This document shows positions 29,037-37,216 of a DNA stretch of 64,000 nucleotides, piece by piece. The stretch covers positions 2,728,001 to 2,792,000 of the forward strand of contig NZ_CP129884.1 of NCBI RefSeq assembly GCF_030490285.1, read 5' to 3'. Below the pieces are notes generated by a model. That model was not told the DNA's origin, did not search any database, and worked only from the letters and a program-made list of their open reading frames with translations. Each line of letters opens with the position of its first letter. Positions within the stretch are counted from its first letter, which is position 1. This DNA comes from Methylomonas montana. Lineage in GTDB: Bacteria > Pseudomonadota > Gammaproteobacteria > Methylococcales > Methylomonadaceae. The translations under genes and the position numbers were made by a program.

Positions 29037-29324
29037 ATGGCCCATCACATATCCAATCCGGAAAGCCCGACTCATGCCGTCAATCTGCGGGTTCGCGGCG
29101 ATGTTCGCGCCTTGATCGATCAAGCCGCCAAGGCGCAAGGAAAAACCCGCTCCGACTTTATGATCGATGCCGCACGCCGCGCGGCGGAAGAATCGTTGCT
29201 GGACCAAGCGCTGGTTCGCGTCGATTGGGAGACCTACCAACAGTTCCTGCAAGTGCTCGATCAGCCCGCCAGCGGCGACGGGTATGACCGCCTGATGGCA
29301 GCGCGCAAACCCTGGCAAGCCTAA
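29037..29324 (+). CDS. DUF1778 (TacA-type) antitoxin
   Basis: The product has 95 residues. The N-terminal half is a ribbon-helix-helix fold (AVNLRVRGDVRALIDQAAKAQGKTRSDFMIDAARRAAEESL). The C-terminal half (DWETYQQFLQVLDQPA) is the toxin-neutralising tail of the DUF1778 family. It stops directly at the start codon of the GNAT toxin. A GAGGTGTTTTT ribosome region precedes the ATG. It should bind the toxin and repress the pair. Confidence 0.92.
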   Translation: MAHHISNPESPTHAVNLRVRGDVRALIDQAAKAQGKTRSDFMIDAARRAAEESLLDQALVRVDWETYQQFLQVLDQPASGDGYDRLMAARKPWQA

Positions 29325-29861
29325 ATGCTGTCGTCGCCGGCCTTGCTGACGGCCGACCATCAACGGCATGACTTCGCTTGCGGCGTCGATGCTCTCGACG
29401 ACTGGCTGAAGCGCCGAGCGCTATCCAACCAACAGAGCGGGGCATCGCGCACCTATGTCGTTACCGATGAGTCACGGGTTGTCGGCTATTACTGCCTGGC
29501 TTCCGGCGCGATGGCACTGAATCATGCGCCCCCGACTCTCAAGCGGAATATGCCCGATCCTGTGCCGATGGCGATTCTGGGCCGTTTGGCCGTCGATTGC
29601 GCCTGGCAAGGTCAGGGACTGGGCGTGGCCTTATTGCAAGATGCGGTGTTGCGCACGCTGCGCGCCGCCAGCATTGTCGGCATCCGCGGCCTGCTGGTTC
29701 ACGCGCTGTCGGAACCGGCCACGGCCTTTTATCAACACCACGGCTTTGTCGCCTCGCCCACCCAGCCCATGACCTTGATACTCTCGCTGAAACATCCGCC
29801 AAACCCGCCCACCACGGCGTCGAACCCCGACCAACAGTCATTGAAGGATGGCCCGGCATGA
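29325..29861 (+). CDS. GNAT acetyltransferase toxin (TacT-type)
   Basis: The product has 178 residues starting immediately after the antitoxin TAA. HDFACGVDALDDWLKRRA and the acetyl-CoA loop LGRLAVDCAWQGQGLG are family hallmarks, as is the C-terminal ATAFYQHHGF. TacT toxins acetylate the amino group of aminoacyl-tRNA and stop translation. The last 23 residues (from about KHPPNPP) are a proline-rich extension whose end overlaps hsdS by an ATGA, so toxin and specificity subunit are translationally coupled. That coupling is unusual. Confidence 0.93.
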   Translation: MLSSPALLTADHQRHDFACGVDALDDWLKRRALSNQQSGASRTYVVTDESRVVGYYCLASGAMALNHAPPTLKRNMPDPVPMAILGRLAVDCAWQGQGLGVALLQDAVLRTLRAASIVGIRGLLVHALSEPATAFYQHHGFVASPTQPMTLILSLKHPPNPPTTASNPDQQSLKDGPA

Positions 29862-31279
29862 GTTTTCCGCGTTACCCGGAATATAAGCACAGCGGCGTCG
29901 AGTGGTTGGGTGAGGTGCCGGCGCATTGGAAGGTCATTTCTATTAAATGGATGTCTCCTGTGCTGCGAGGAGCATCACCAAGACCAATTGATGATCCAAA
30001 ATACTTTGATGAGAACGGTGAATACGCTTGGGTTCGTATTGCAGATGTCTCTGCCTCTGATGGATTTCTTAAAGAAACCCCTCAAAAACTTTCGGCTTTA
30101 GGAAGCTCACTCAGTGTGAAAATTGCACCGGGTGAGCTTTTTGTTAGTATCGCTGGCTCAGTTGGGAAACCATGTATATCAGGGATTAAGGCTTGCATTC
30201 ATGATGGCTTTGTTTATTTCCCAAGACTAAAAATTAATCCAAAACTTTTCTATCGTATTTTCGAGTCAGGGACTTGCTACGGTGGCTTGGGCAAATGGGG
30301 CACACAGCTAAACCTAAATACTGACACCATTGGGTCAATTAGGGTTGCGTTACCACCTCAAGAAGAACTAAATCATATTCTAGCCTTCCTCGACCAAGAA
30401 ACGGCCAAGATCGACGCGCTGATTGCCGAGCAGCAACGGCTGATAGCACTGTTGAAGGAAAAGCGGCAGGCGGTGATTTCCCACGCCGTCACCAAAGGCC
30501 TCACAAATTTGCCGGGAGCAAATTTGAACGCCGTCACAAGCGGCGGCCCGAAGGGCGAGCGCAGGGATTGCGCGAGTAGCCCCAACGCACCGATGAAGGA
30601 TTCCGGCATAGCATGGCTGGGCGAGGTGCCGGCCCATTGGGAGCTTAAGCAGTTGAAACATGTAGTTAATCCAACAACGTCAATCACCTACGGTATTGTT
30701 CAAGCAGGCCCACATTACGAAGGAGGTATCCCCTACATTAAAACAAGTGACATGTCAGGAGATTCGTTACCTCTCGAAGGATATTCACTGACTTCGCCCG
30801 AAATCGATCAGGCCTATGAAAGATCCAAAGTGGCAAAGGGGGACTTAGTTATTGCGATTCGTGCGACTGTTGGTAAATGCCTACCTGTTCCTGATGAGTT
30901 AGATGGTGCAAATCTTACCCAAGGAACCGCAAAAATTTCTCCCGGACTGAATATCAGCAAAGAGTATCTACTGCCGGCTATCAATGCTTCAGCGACTCAA
31001 GCATATTTTGATCACATGGCTAAAGGAGCAACCTTCAAAGAAATTACCTTAGATGCTCTCAGAAGAACTCCAATTGCGCTGCCGCCAATCAACGAGCAAA
31101 TCGTTATTTCTGATTACCTTAAACAAGAAACCACCAAACTCGATACCCTCACCGCCGAAGCCCAACGCGGCATAGCCTTGCTGAAAGAACGCCGCAGCGC
31201 GCTAATCTCCGCCGCCGTCACCGGCAAGATCGATGTGCGCGGCTTTGCCGATTCACTGCCCCATTCCCACCCTGCCTGA
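29858..31279 (+). CDS. hsdS: Type I restriction-modification specificity subunit HsdS
   Basis: The product has 473 residues from ATG 29858; the longer frame is rejected because this ATG overlaps the toxin stop. Two half-repeats are visible. Each opens with SG(V/I)xWLGEVPAHW (residues 12 and 249), holds a variable target-recognition domain, and closes with a helical block (ILAFLDQETAKIDALIAEQ... and ISDYLKQETTKLDTLTAEA...). Both recognition domains (about 29,940-30,370 and 30,660-31,110) are clearly richer in A+T than the conserved parts, as expected if swapped by recombination. About 30 extra residues with a palindrome in their DNA (30504-30526) lie in the central spacer. It sets the DNA site recognised by the complex. 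Confidence 0.95.
   Translation: MSFPRYPEYKHSGVEWLGEVPAHWKVISIKWMSPVLRGASPRPIDDPKYFDENGEYAWVRIADVSASDGFLKETPQKLSALGSSLSVKIAPGELFVSIAGSVGKPCISGIKACIHDGFVYFPRLKINPKLFYRIFESGTCYGGLGKWGTQLNLNTDTIGSIRVALPPQEELNHILAFLDQETAKIDALIAEQQRLIALLKEKRQAVISHAVTKGLTNLPGANLNAVTSGGPKGERRDCASSPNAPMKDSGIAWLGEVPAHWELKQLKHVVNPTTSITYGIVQAGPHYEGGIPYIKTSDMSGDSLPLEGYSLTSPEIDQAYERSKVAKGDLVIAIRATVGKCLPVPDELDGANLTQGTAKISPGLNISKEYLLPAINASATQAYFDHMAKGATFKEITLDALRRTPIALPPINEQIVISDYLKQETTKLDTLTAEAQRGIALLKERRSALISAAVTGKIDVRGFADSLPHSHPA
30504..30526. repeat. Palindrome within the hsdS central spacer
   Basis: CAAATTTGC and its reverse complement GCAAATTTG with a 5-base loop lie in frame in hsdS, between the first conserved helix and the second half-repeat. 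The surrounding residues (about 216-245, Gly/Asn/Ser/Pro-rich) have no counterpart in the usual short linker between such halves. Confidence 0.6.
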
Positions 31280-31285
31280 CACTTT

Positions 31286-31954
31286 ATGACCGACATCAGC
31301 TTCCAAGCCGCCGATTACCCCGAGATTCGCCGCGCGCTATTCGATCTGCACACCCGCATTTTGAAAAATCCCAATCTCGACGAGATCAAAACCTGCGCCA
31401 AGCATCTGGGTTTGTGGCAGCACAAAACCGTCAGCTATAAAAACGATACCGAGCTTGAGTTGCTGATGGATTACCGGGTGTATGCCTATCGGCCCAACGG
31501 TTTCAATATGGCCGAAAAATATCTGCGTCTGAACAAAAACAGCTTGAGCGACTACGAGCAAGCCTTGCTGGCACGCATGCGTCTGGCCCGTTATGCGGTC
31601 TATCAAGTGGAAGCGAGCAATGGCACCGACGCGGTCACGGTGGCCGACGTGTTCATCAAAACCCGCTTTACCCTGGTCGATCAGCATCTGGCCAAAACCG
31701 CGACCACCGGCATGGTCCTCGCCAGCCATCTCATCGACTTCGGCGACTTCTCGATTCAATCCGGCGCGTTGCTGCCGTTAAACAAAGCCTTGCTGCATGC
31801 CGATGAGGTGGTCGATGCCCTGGAACGCATCGACGATGACCATTTTGCCGATTACCTGATCGACCCGGCCAATACCGCGAAACTGGCGCGGGCGATTATT
31901 TCGGCATCGATTCGTTTAGGTCATACCGAGAGCGTCAAATACCAAGACGTTTGA
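31286..31954 (+). CDS. Protein of unknown function inside the restriction-modification operon
   Basis: A 222-residue soluble protein (MTDISFQAADYPEIRRALFDLH) 7 bases after hsdS and on the same strand, so probably co-transcribed. The N-terminal 90 residues look helical. The middle (about 95-170: LLARMRLARYAVYQVEASNG..., VADVFIKTRFTLVDQHLAKTATTGMVLASHLIDFGDFSIQSGALLPL) looks strand-rich, and the tail is helical. There are no cysteine motifs, P-loop, membrane segments or signal peptide. I do not recognise a named family. Its place between hsdS and the next toxin-antitoxin pair suggests an accessory role in defence; that is inference. Confidence 0.8.
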   Translation: MTDISFQAADYPEIRRALFDLHTRILKNPNLDEIKTCAKHLGLWQHKTVSYKNDTELELLMDYRVYAYRPNGFNMAEKYLRLNKNSLSDYEQALLARMRLARYAVYQVEASNGTDAVTVADVFIKTRFTLVDQHLAKTATTGMVLASHLIDFGDFSIQSGALLPLNKALLHADEVVDALERIDDDHFADYLIDPANTAKLARAIISASIRLGHTESVKYQDV

Positions 31955-31969
31955 CTGAACGAAAAGCTT

Positions 31970-31989
31970 GCTTAACAATACGATTAAGC
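31970..31989. promoter_or_regulatory. Operator-like inverted repeat upstream of the Phd-like antitoxin
   Basis: GCTTAA and TTAAGC with an 8-base spacer lie 45 bases before the antitoxin ATG. The position suits autoregulation by the antitoxin, but the arms are short. Confidence 0.4.
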
Positions 31990-32033
31990 ACATTACTTAG
32001 CGCGTTTATTGCCGTATTCTCCAGGAGTCTTTC

Positions 32034-32288
32034 ATGTCTCACATCAGCGCCAACGACTTAAAAACCAAAGGCATATCCGCCATCGAAGCTGCATTGAGCG
32101 AGTCGCCCGAAGCCATCGTCTCGGTGCGAGGCAAGGATAAATTCGTGGTGATGGACATTGCTCGTTACCACTATCTGCGCGAATGCGAACTGGATGCGGC
32201 ACTGGCTGAAACCCGCGCCGATCTGGCTGCCGGACGCTTTGTGCAGGAATCGCCGGAACAGCATCTGGCGCGACTGGATACGCTTTAA
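32034..32288 (+). CDS. Phd/YefM-like antitoxin
   Basis: The product has 84 residues: MSHISANDLKTKGISAIEAAL opens like the Phd/YefM fold, and AIVSVRGKDKFVVMDIARYHYL is the characteristic second half. The C-terminal helix (ETRADLAAGRFVQESPEQHLARL) is the toxin-binding part. The ribosome site CAGGAG precedes the ATG. The stop overlaps the next start (TAATG), coupling it to the RelE/ParE-type toxin. Confidence 0.88.
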   Translation: MSHISANDLKTKGISAIEAALSESPEAIVSVRGKDKFVVMDIARYHYLRECELDAALAETRADLAAGRFVQESPEQHLARLDTL

Positions 32289-32563
32289 TGGCTTACGCGC
32301 TGGTTTTTACCGAGCGATACAACCGCCGGGCGGCGCGCTTCATCCAGCAACATCCGGAAATACGCCAGCAGTATTTGAAAACCTTGCAATTACTGGCAGC
32401 CAATCCTTTTCATCCGTCGCTGCGTCTCCGTCCATTGCGCGGCAAGCTGGCGGGATTGCATTCGGTGTCCATCAAGCTGTCCTATCGAATTACATTGGAA
32501 CTGCTGATTCAGGATGAGCAAATCATCCCGGTGAATGTCGGCGACCATGATGCGGTTTATTAA
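32288..32563 (+). CDS. RelE/ParE-type toxin
   Basis: A 91-residue basic protein: MAYALVFTERYNRRAARFIQQHPEIRQQYLK is the helical N-terminal half, and LRPLRGKLAGLHSVSIKLSYRITLELL with the end PVNVGDHDAVY is the beta-sheet core of the RelE/StbE group. Such toxins usually cut mRNA on the ribosome. It is translationally coupled to the preceding antitoxin. The target cannot be read from sequence; a gyrase-poisoning ParE-like action is less likely given the GDHDxVY ending. Confidence 0.88.
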   Translation: MAYALVFTERYNRRAARFIQQHPEIRQQYLKTLQLLAANPFHPSLRLRPLRGKLAGLHSVSIKLSYRITLELLIQDEQIIPVNVGDHDAVY

Positions 32564-32605
32564 TCACATATTAAACTATGAAGTTAGGGTTTCCTTAAGT
32601 CAATC

Positions 32606-32697
32606 TCGTCGTTTCCGCGCAGCCGGGAACCCAGAAAAATCAAAAATCTGGATTCGCACCGCGCTTAGCGAGTCCCGCCTTCGCGAGGATGATGACG
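32606..32697. repeat. Decayed dispersed repeat
   Basis: A divergent inverted structure: CGTCGTTTCCGCGCAG...GGGAACCCAGAAA on the left and CCCGCCTTCGCGAGGATGATGACG on the right. It resembles the common 'CGTCATTCCCGCGAAGGCGGGAATCCAG' type of intergenic element. It separates the second and third toxin-antitoxin pairs. Confidence 0.55.
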
Positions 32698-32729
32698 TAT
32701 TCAGCGCCTCCTGAAATTGTTCTTTCTCG

Positions 32730-32757
32730 TTGTCTAATCAGAAAACATCCCTATAAT
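32730..32757 (+). promoter_or_regulatory. Sigma-70 promoter for the Phd-like/PIN pair (and possibly hsdR)
   Basis: TTGTCT (32730-32735) and a perfect TATAAT (32752-32757) with a 16-base spacer, 30 bases before the antitoxin ATG. Because the antitoxin, the PIN gene and hsdR overlap, this promoter probably also drives the restriction subunit. Confidence 0.65.
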
Positions 32758-32787
32758 CCCTAAATTAGCTAATTGGAGGATTTAATT

Positions 32788-33063
32788 ATGCGCACCATGA
32801 CATCGGCCGAAGCCCAAAACCACTTTGGCGAATTGCTGGATACCGCACAACGCGAACCCGTTACCATTACCCGCCGTGGCAGACCGGTTGCATTTATGGT
32901 GTCCAAGCAGGACATGGAAGAACTGATGGCGATACGCAAGCAACGCTCACAAGCTGTTGCCAACTTTGAGGCCTATTTTGCCGATACCGATGCTAAACTC
33001 AGTGCTGACAACGCCCTATTGACCGACGATGAGGTAACGCGCTGGGTGCATGAACTTCGCTAA
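32788..33063 (+). CDS. Phd/YefM family antitoxin
   Basis: The product has 91 residues from ATG 32788, placed 7 bases after a GGAGGA ribosome site. An upstream in-frame TTG is rejected. MTSAEAQNHFGELLDTAQREPVTITRRGRPVAFMVSKQDMEEL is the complete DNA-binding Phd/YefM domain, and the acidic C-terminal half binds the toxin. Its end overlaps the PIN gene by 14 bases. Confidence 0.94.
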   Translation: MRTMTSAEAQNHFGELLDTAQREPVTITRRGRPVAFMVSKQDMEELMAIRKQRSQAVANFEAYFADTDAKLSADNALLTDDEVTRWVHELR

Positions 33064-33472
33064 TCGTCTGGTCATCGACACTCGCACTCTGGTGAGTGCT
33101 GTGTTGCGGCCGCAGTCCATTCCCCGCCAAGCTTTTTTAAAAGCCATAGCCAGTGCCACTGTGTGTGTTTCTCCAGCGACATTGGCCGAATTGGAAAGGG
33201 TATTGATGCGCGATAAATTTGACCGTTATCTTGACAGAGATAGCCGTTGGCAATTTGTGGAACGTTATCGTTCTATCGCGACCTTGCTTCCTGTCACGAT
33301 TGAACAGGAAAAAACTTTGCTGCCGCCTTGCCGCGATCCTCAGGATCATAAGTTTCTGGCCTTGGCGCTACACTGTTCCGCGCAATTAATCATTTCCAGC
33401 GATGAGGATTTGTTGGTTCTTAGTCCTTGGCAAAACATTCCAATTCTCACCCCTGCCCAATATTTACAATGA
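33050..33472 (+). CDS. PIN-domain toxin (COG1569-type)
   Basis: The product has 140 residues. Acidic residues of a PIN nuclease site are visible: D in LVIDTRTLVSAVL, E in LAELERVL, D in CRDPQDHKFLALAL and D in IISSDEDLL. This matches the 'putative toxin component, PIN family' group paired with Phd-type antitoxins. The predicted action is metal-dependent RNA cleavage. Its stop overlaps the start of hsdR (ATGA at 33469-33472), linking toxin and restriction subunit in translation. Confidence 0.9.
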   Translation: MNFANRLVIDTRTLVSAVLRPQSIPRQAFLKAIASATVCVSPATLAELERVLMRDKFDRYLDRDSRWQFVERYRSIATLLPVTIEQEKTLLPPCRDPQDHKFLALALHCSAQLIISSDEDLLVLSPWQNIPILTPAQYLQ

Positions 33473-36400
33473 GTCTGCATAAGGAAATCCACTTCGAAAC
33501 CGAAGTTTGCGAACACTTAGCCGCTAATGGCTGGTTGTATGCATCAGGCGATGCTGGGAGTTATGACCGTGATCGCGCGCTGTTTCCGGCGGATGTGCTG
33601 ACCTGGATTCAAGCCACTGACGTGAAAGCATGGGAAACCTTGCAAAAGAATCACGGCGCTCAGGCTGGCGATGTGTTGCTGGACCGATTACGCGATTCCA
33701 TCAACCAACGCGGCACGCTAGACGTTCTGCGCCAGGGTATCGAGCTAATCGGCTTGAGGCAACCATTGAAGCTGGCACAGTTCAAGCCGGCGTTGGCGAT
33801 GAATCCAGATATTTTGGTTCGCTATGCCGCCAATCGGCTGCGAGTAGTCAGGCAGGTTCGCTATTCGCTGCATAACGAAAATGCCATCGATTTGGTGCTG
33901 TTCCTGAACGGCATTCCTGTCGCCACCGTCGAACTGAAAAGCGATTTCACCCAGTCGGTGGAAGATGCGGTGGATCAATATCGCTTCGATCGTGATCCGC
34001 GACCCAAAGGTCAAGGCGCTGCCGAGCCGTTATTGTCGTTCCCGAATGGCGCGCTGGTGCATTTTGCCGTCAGTCAGATGGAAGTGATGATGACCACCAA
34101 GCTGGAAGGTGCGGCGACGAACTTCCTACCCTTTAATCGCGGCGACCATGGCGCTGCCGGAAATCCTGCCAATGAAAACGGCGGCCACCGCACCGCCTAT
34201 TTATGGGAATGTATCTGGTCCAGGGATAGCTGGCTGGAGATTCTGGGCCGCTACCTGGTGGCGCAGAAGGATAAGAAAAACCAGATCAAGAAAATCATCT
34301 TCCCACGTTTTCATCAACTGGATGCCACACGCAAACTGGTGGCGTCGGTGTTGGCAGAAGGCACTGGCGGCAAGTATCTGATCCAACACTCCGCAGGTTC
34401 CGGCAAAACCAATTCCATCGCCTGGACCGCGCATTTTCTGGCCGATTTGCATAACGCGGGACATCAAAAGCTATTTGACACTGTGCTGGTGGTGTCCGAC
34501 CGCACGGTGCTGGATAGTCAGTTGCAGGAAGCGATTTTCGATTTCGAGCGCACCGCCGGCGTGGTGGCATCCATCAAGGGTGAATCAGCCAGCAAGAGTG
34601 GCGAATTGGCTAGTGCGTTGTCCGGCGGCAAGAAGATCGTGGTCTGCACGATACAGACCTTTCCATTCGCGCTGAAAGCCGTGCAGGAATTGGCGGCGAC
34701 CCAAGGCAAACGCTTTGCGGTGATTGCCGACGAGGCGCATTCGTCGCAAACAGGAGAAGCCGCCGCCAAACTCAAAGCCGTGCTGTCAGTGGAAGAACTG
34801 GCCGAGTTGAACGACGGCGGCGAGGTCGGCACCGAAGATGTGCTGGCGGCGCAAATGGCCAATCGGGCGGCGGATAGCGGCATCACCTATGTGGCATTCA
34901 CCGCCACGCCCAAAGCCAAGACCCTGGAATTGTTCGGTCGCAGGCCCAATCCCGATTTGCCCGCCAGCGCAGATAACCTCCCTGCCCCGTTTCATGTCTA
35001 CTCGATGCGCCAAGCCATCGAGGAAGGCTTCATCCTGGATGTGTTGAAGAATTACACGCCGTATAAATTGGCCTTCAAGCTGGCACACGACGGCAGGGAG
35101 ATCGACGACAAAGAAGTCGAGCGCAGCGAAGCGCTGAAAGGCATCATGCGCTGGGTCAAACTGCATCCTTACAACATCAGCCAAAAGGTGCAGGTGGTCG
35201 TCGAGCATTTCCGCGAGAATGTGTCGCCGCTGCTGGACGGCAAAGGCAAGGCGATGGTGGTGGTCGGTAGTCGCCTGGAAGCGGTGCGCTGGCATTTGGC
35301 GATTGATCAATACATCAAGAGCCAGGGTTACAAGATCGGCACGCTGGTGGCGTTTTCCGGCGAGGTGAACGACGCCGAATCCGGCCCCGATCCGTTCACG
35401 GAAACCAGCCGCAGCCTGAACCCGAATTTAAAAGGCTCCGACATCCGCGAAGCCTTCAAAAGCGACGATTACCAAATCCTGTTGGTTGCCAACAAGTTTC
35501 AGACCGGCTTTGACCAGCCCTTGCTGTGCGGCATGTATGTCGACAAACGCCTGGCCGGCATCGCCGCCGTGCAGACGCTGTCGCGATTGAATCGCGCTTA
35601 TCCCGGTAAGGACACCACTTATGTCGTGGATTTCGTCAACGACCCCGATGAGATTCTGGCGGCGTTCAAGACCTACTACGAGACGGCGGAACTAGCCAAT
35701 GTCACCGATCCGCATTTGGTATTCGATTTAAGGATGAAACTGGATGCGGCCGGTTTTTACGACGAGTTTGAAGTCAACCGGGTGGTTGCGGTGGAATTTA
35801 ATCCGTATGCCAAGCAAAGCGAGCTAACCGGTGCACTGGAACCGGTGGTATCTCGCCTGCTTTATCGTTACAAGGCAGCGCAGGAAAAACTGAAAGCCGC
35901 CACTGCAAAAGAAGACGGCAAGGCGATGGCAGACGCCCAAAACGAACTGAACGCGCTGATCCTGTTCAAACACGACATCGGCGCCTTCCAGCGACTGTAT
36001 GCGTTTCTGTCGCAGATATTCGATTACGGCAATACCGCCATCGAAAAGCGCTTTATCTTCTACAAACGCCTGCTGCCCTTGCTGGAGTTCGGCCGGGAAC
36101 GCGAAGGGATTGACCTATCCAAGGTCATCCTGACCCATCACACCCTGAAACGCACCGGTAAACGCGACTTGGCGTTGGAATCCGGCGATTATCCGAAATT
36201 AATGCCAATGACCGATCCAGGCACCGGCACGGTTCAGGAAAAAGAGAAAGCGTATTTGGTCGAGATCATCGCCAAGGTGAATGACCTGTTTGACGGTGAC
36301 CTGACCGACGATGACCGGCTGGTGTATGTCAACAACGTGATCAAGGGCAAGTTGTTGGAATCGCAGATTCTGGTGCAGCAGGCAACGAACAACACCAAGG

Positions 36401-36594
36401 AGCAGTTCGCCAACTCCCCCGACCTATCCAACGAATTGATGAACGCGATAATCGACGCCTTTGCCGCGCACACCACCATGAGCAAACAGGCATTGGATTC
36501 CGAAAAGGTTCGAGTTGGCTTGCGGGATATTTTGCTCGGGCCGGCACAGTTGTATGAAGCACTGCGAGCGCGCGGGGAAAATCGGATGTCTTAG
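33469..36594 (+). CDS. hsdR: Type I restriction endonuclease subunit HsdR
   Basis: The product has 1041 residues from ATG 33469; a longer frame to 33427 lies inside the PIN gene. The nuclease domain shows a PD-(D/E)xK pattern (NAIDLVLF, then E155-L-K in VELKSDF). The motor has Walker A HSAGSGKT from residue 307 and DEAH from residue 421, with helicase motifs FTATPK, VANKFQTGFDQP and QTLSRLNRAYPGK. A long helical C-terminal part binds the methylase core. Length and motifs indicate a complete, likely active subunit. It cuts unmodified DNA at a distance after translocation. Confidence 0.96.
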   Translation: MSLHKEIHFETEVCEHLAANGWLYASGDAGSYDRDRALFPADVLTWIQATDVKAWETLQKNHGAQAGDVLLDRLRDSINQRGTLDVLRQGIELIGLRQPLKLAQFKPALAMNPDILVRYAANRLRVVRQVRYSLHNENAIDLVLFLNGIPVATVELKSDFTQSVEDAVDQYRFDRDPRPKGQGAAEPLLSFPNGALVHFAVSQMEVMMTTKLEGAATNFLPFNRGDHGAAGNPANENGGHRTAYLWECIWSRDSWLEILGRYLVAQKDKKNQIKKIIFPRFHQLDATRKLVASVLAEGTGGKYLIQHSAGSGKTNSIAWTAHFLADLHNAGHQKLFDTVLVVSDRTVLDSQLQEAIFDFERTAGVVASIKGESASKSGELASALSGGKKIVVCTIQTFPFALKAVQELAATQGKRFAVIADEAHSSQTGEAAAKLKAVLSVEELAELNDGGEVGTEDVLAAQMANRAADSGITYVAFTATPKAKTLELFGRRPNPDLPASADNLPAPFHVYSMRQAIEEGFILDVLKNYTPYKLAFKLAHDGREIDDKEVERSEALKGIMRWVKLHPYNISQKVQVVVEHFRENVSPLLDGKGKAMVVVGSRLEAVRWHLAIDQYIKSQGYKIGTLVAFSGEVNDAESGPDPFTETSRSLNPNLKGSDIREAFKSDDYQILLVANKFQTGFDQPLLCGMYVDKRLAGIAAVQTLSRLNRAYPGKDTTYVVDFVNDPDEILAAFKTYYETAELANVTDPHLVFDLRMKLDAAGFYDEFEVNRVVAVEFNPYAKQSELTGALEPVVSRLLYRYKAAQEKLKAATAKEDGKAMADAQNELNALILFKHDIGAFQRLYAFLSQIFDYGNTAIEKRFIFYKRLLPLLEFGREREGIDLSKVILTHHTLKRTGKRDLALESGDYPKLMPMTDPGTGTVQEKEKAYLVEIIAKVNDLFDGDLTDDDRLVYVNNVIKGKLLESQILVQQATNNTKEQFANSPDLSNELMNAIIDAFAAHTTMSKQALDSEKVRVGLRDILLGPAQLYEALRARGENRMS

Positions 36595-36670
36595 CGGGTA
36601 GCAAATTGCATTAATCCTACCGTTTCAATATCGACGTTCAAATTTGAGATTTAAAAAAGCGGGATAACCA

Positions 36671-37177
36671 TTGAAAATACTAGCCGCACTATTGTTTGCC
36701 TGCGCCGTGGCAGCCTGTTCGTCACATCAAGTCAGGACATCGTCACCAGAAACAGTATCAAGCTATGGCAAAGACATAAAGCTATCTGTGACTGGTCAGA
36801 ATTCGGAAATCGTCGATAAGCTCTCGCGATACATCCAAGCTAATCTTCTGACAGCCGGGTTTAATGTCGTCAACGATGAAAATGCTACACACTTGGACGT
36901 AGCCATATCAGCATTCGATCCGGGAAATGCAGCATTAAGACTGACTATCGGATTTGGTGCCGGACGTGGCTCATTGGTCTATAACGCGAAATACATAAAA
37001 AATGGCCAGGTATTGGTTGATTACGATGGCGCCGAACGGTTCACAGGGATGGAAATTGCCCCCGGCACCCAATACGAACCCACCAGAAACTTTGGTGGCG
37101 CGGAAACATCGACTCTCATCCTGTTGGAAGAAGCGTCTAAACACATTGTCGATCAGGCAACAGGAAACGAGAACTGA
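36671..37177 (+). CDS. Small lipoprotein (DUF4410-like)
   Basis: The product has 168 residues from a TTG start, required to keep the lipoprotein signal (MKILAALLFACAVAAC, lipid cysteine at residue 16). The mature part alternates helices and strands (DKLSRYIQANLLTAGFNVVND, LDVAISAFDPGNAALRLTIGFGAGRGSLVYNAKY), and the pattern resembles DUF4410 envelope proteins. It follows hsdR by 76 bases but is unlikely to be functionally linked. An envelope role is likely; its function is unknown. Confidence 0.75.
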   Translation: MKILAALLFACAVAACSSHQVRTSSPETVSSYGKDIKLSVTGQNSEIVDKLSRYIQANLLTAGFNVVNDENATHLDVAISAFDPGNAALRLTIGFGAGRGSLVYNAKYIKNGQVLVDYDGAERFTGMEIAPGTQYEPTRNFGGAETSTLILLEEASKHIVDQATGNEN

Positions 37178-37216
37178 AACTATGTGGTTTCTCTTGGAAA
37201 AACCAGGTCATCGCTT

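Noticed and set aside
29597-29857. N-terminal extension of HsdS
   Set aside because: It lies within the GNAT toxin gene in another frame; the ATGA overlap at 29858 gives the normal HsdS start.
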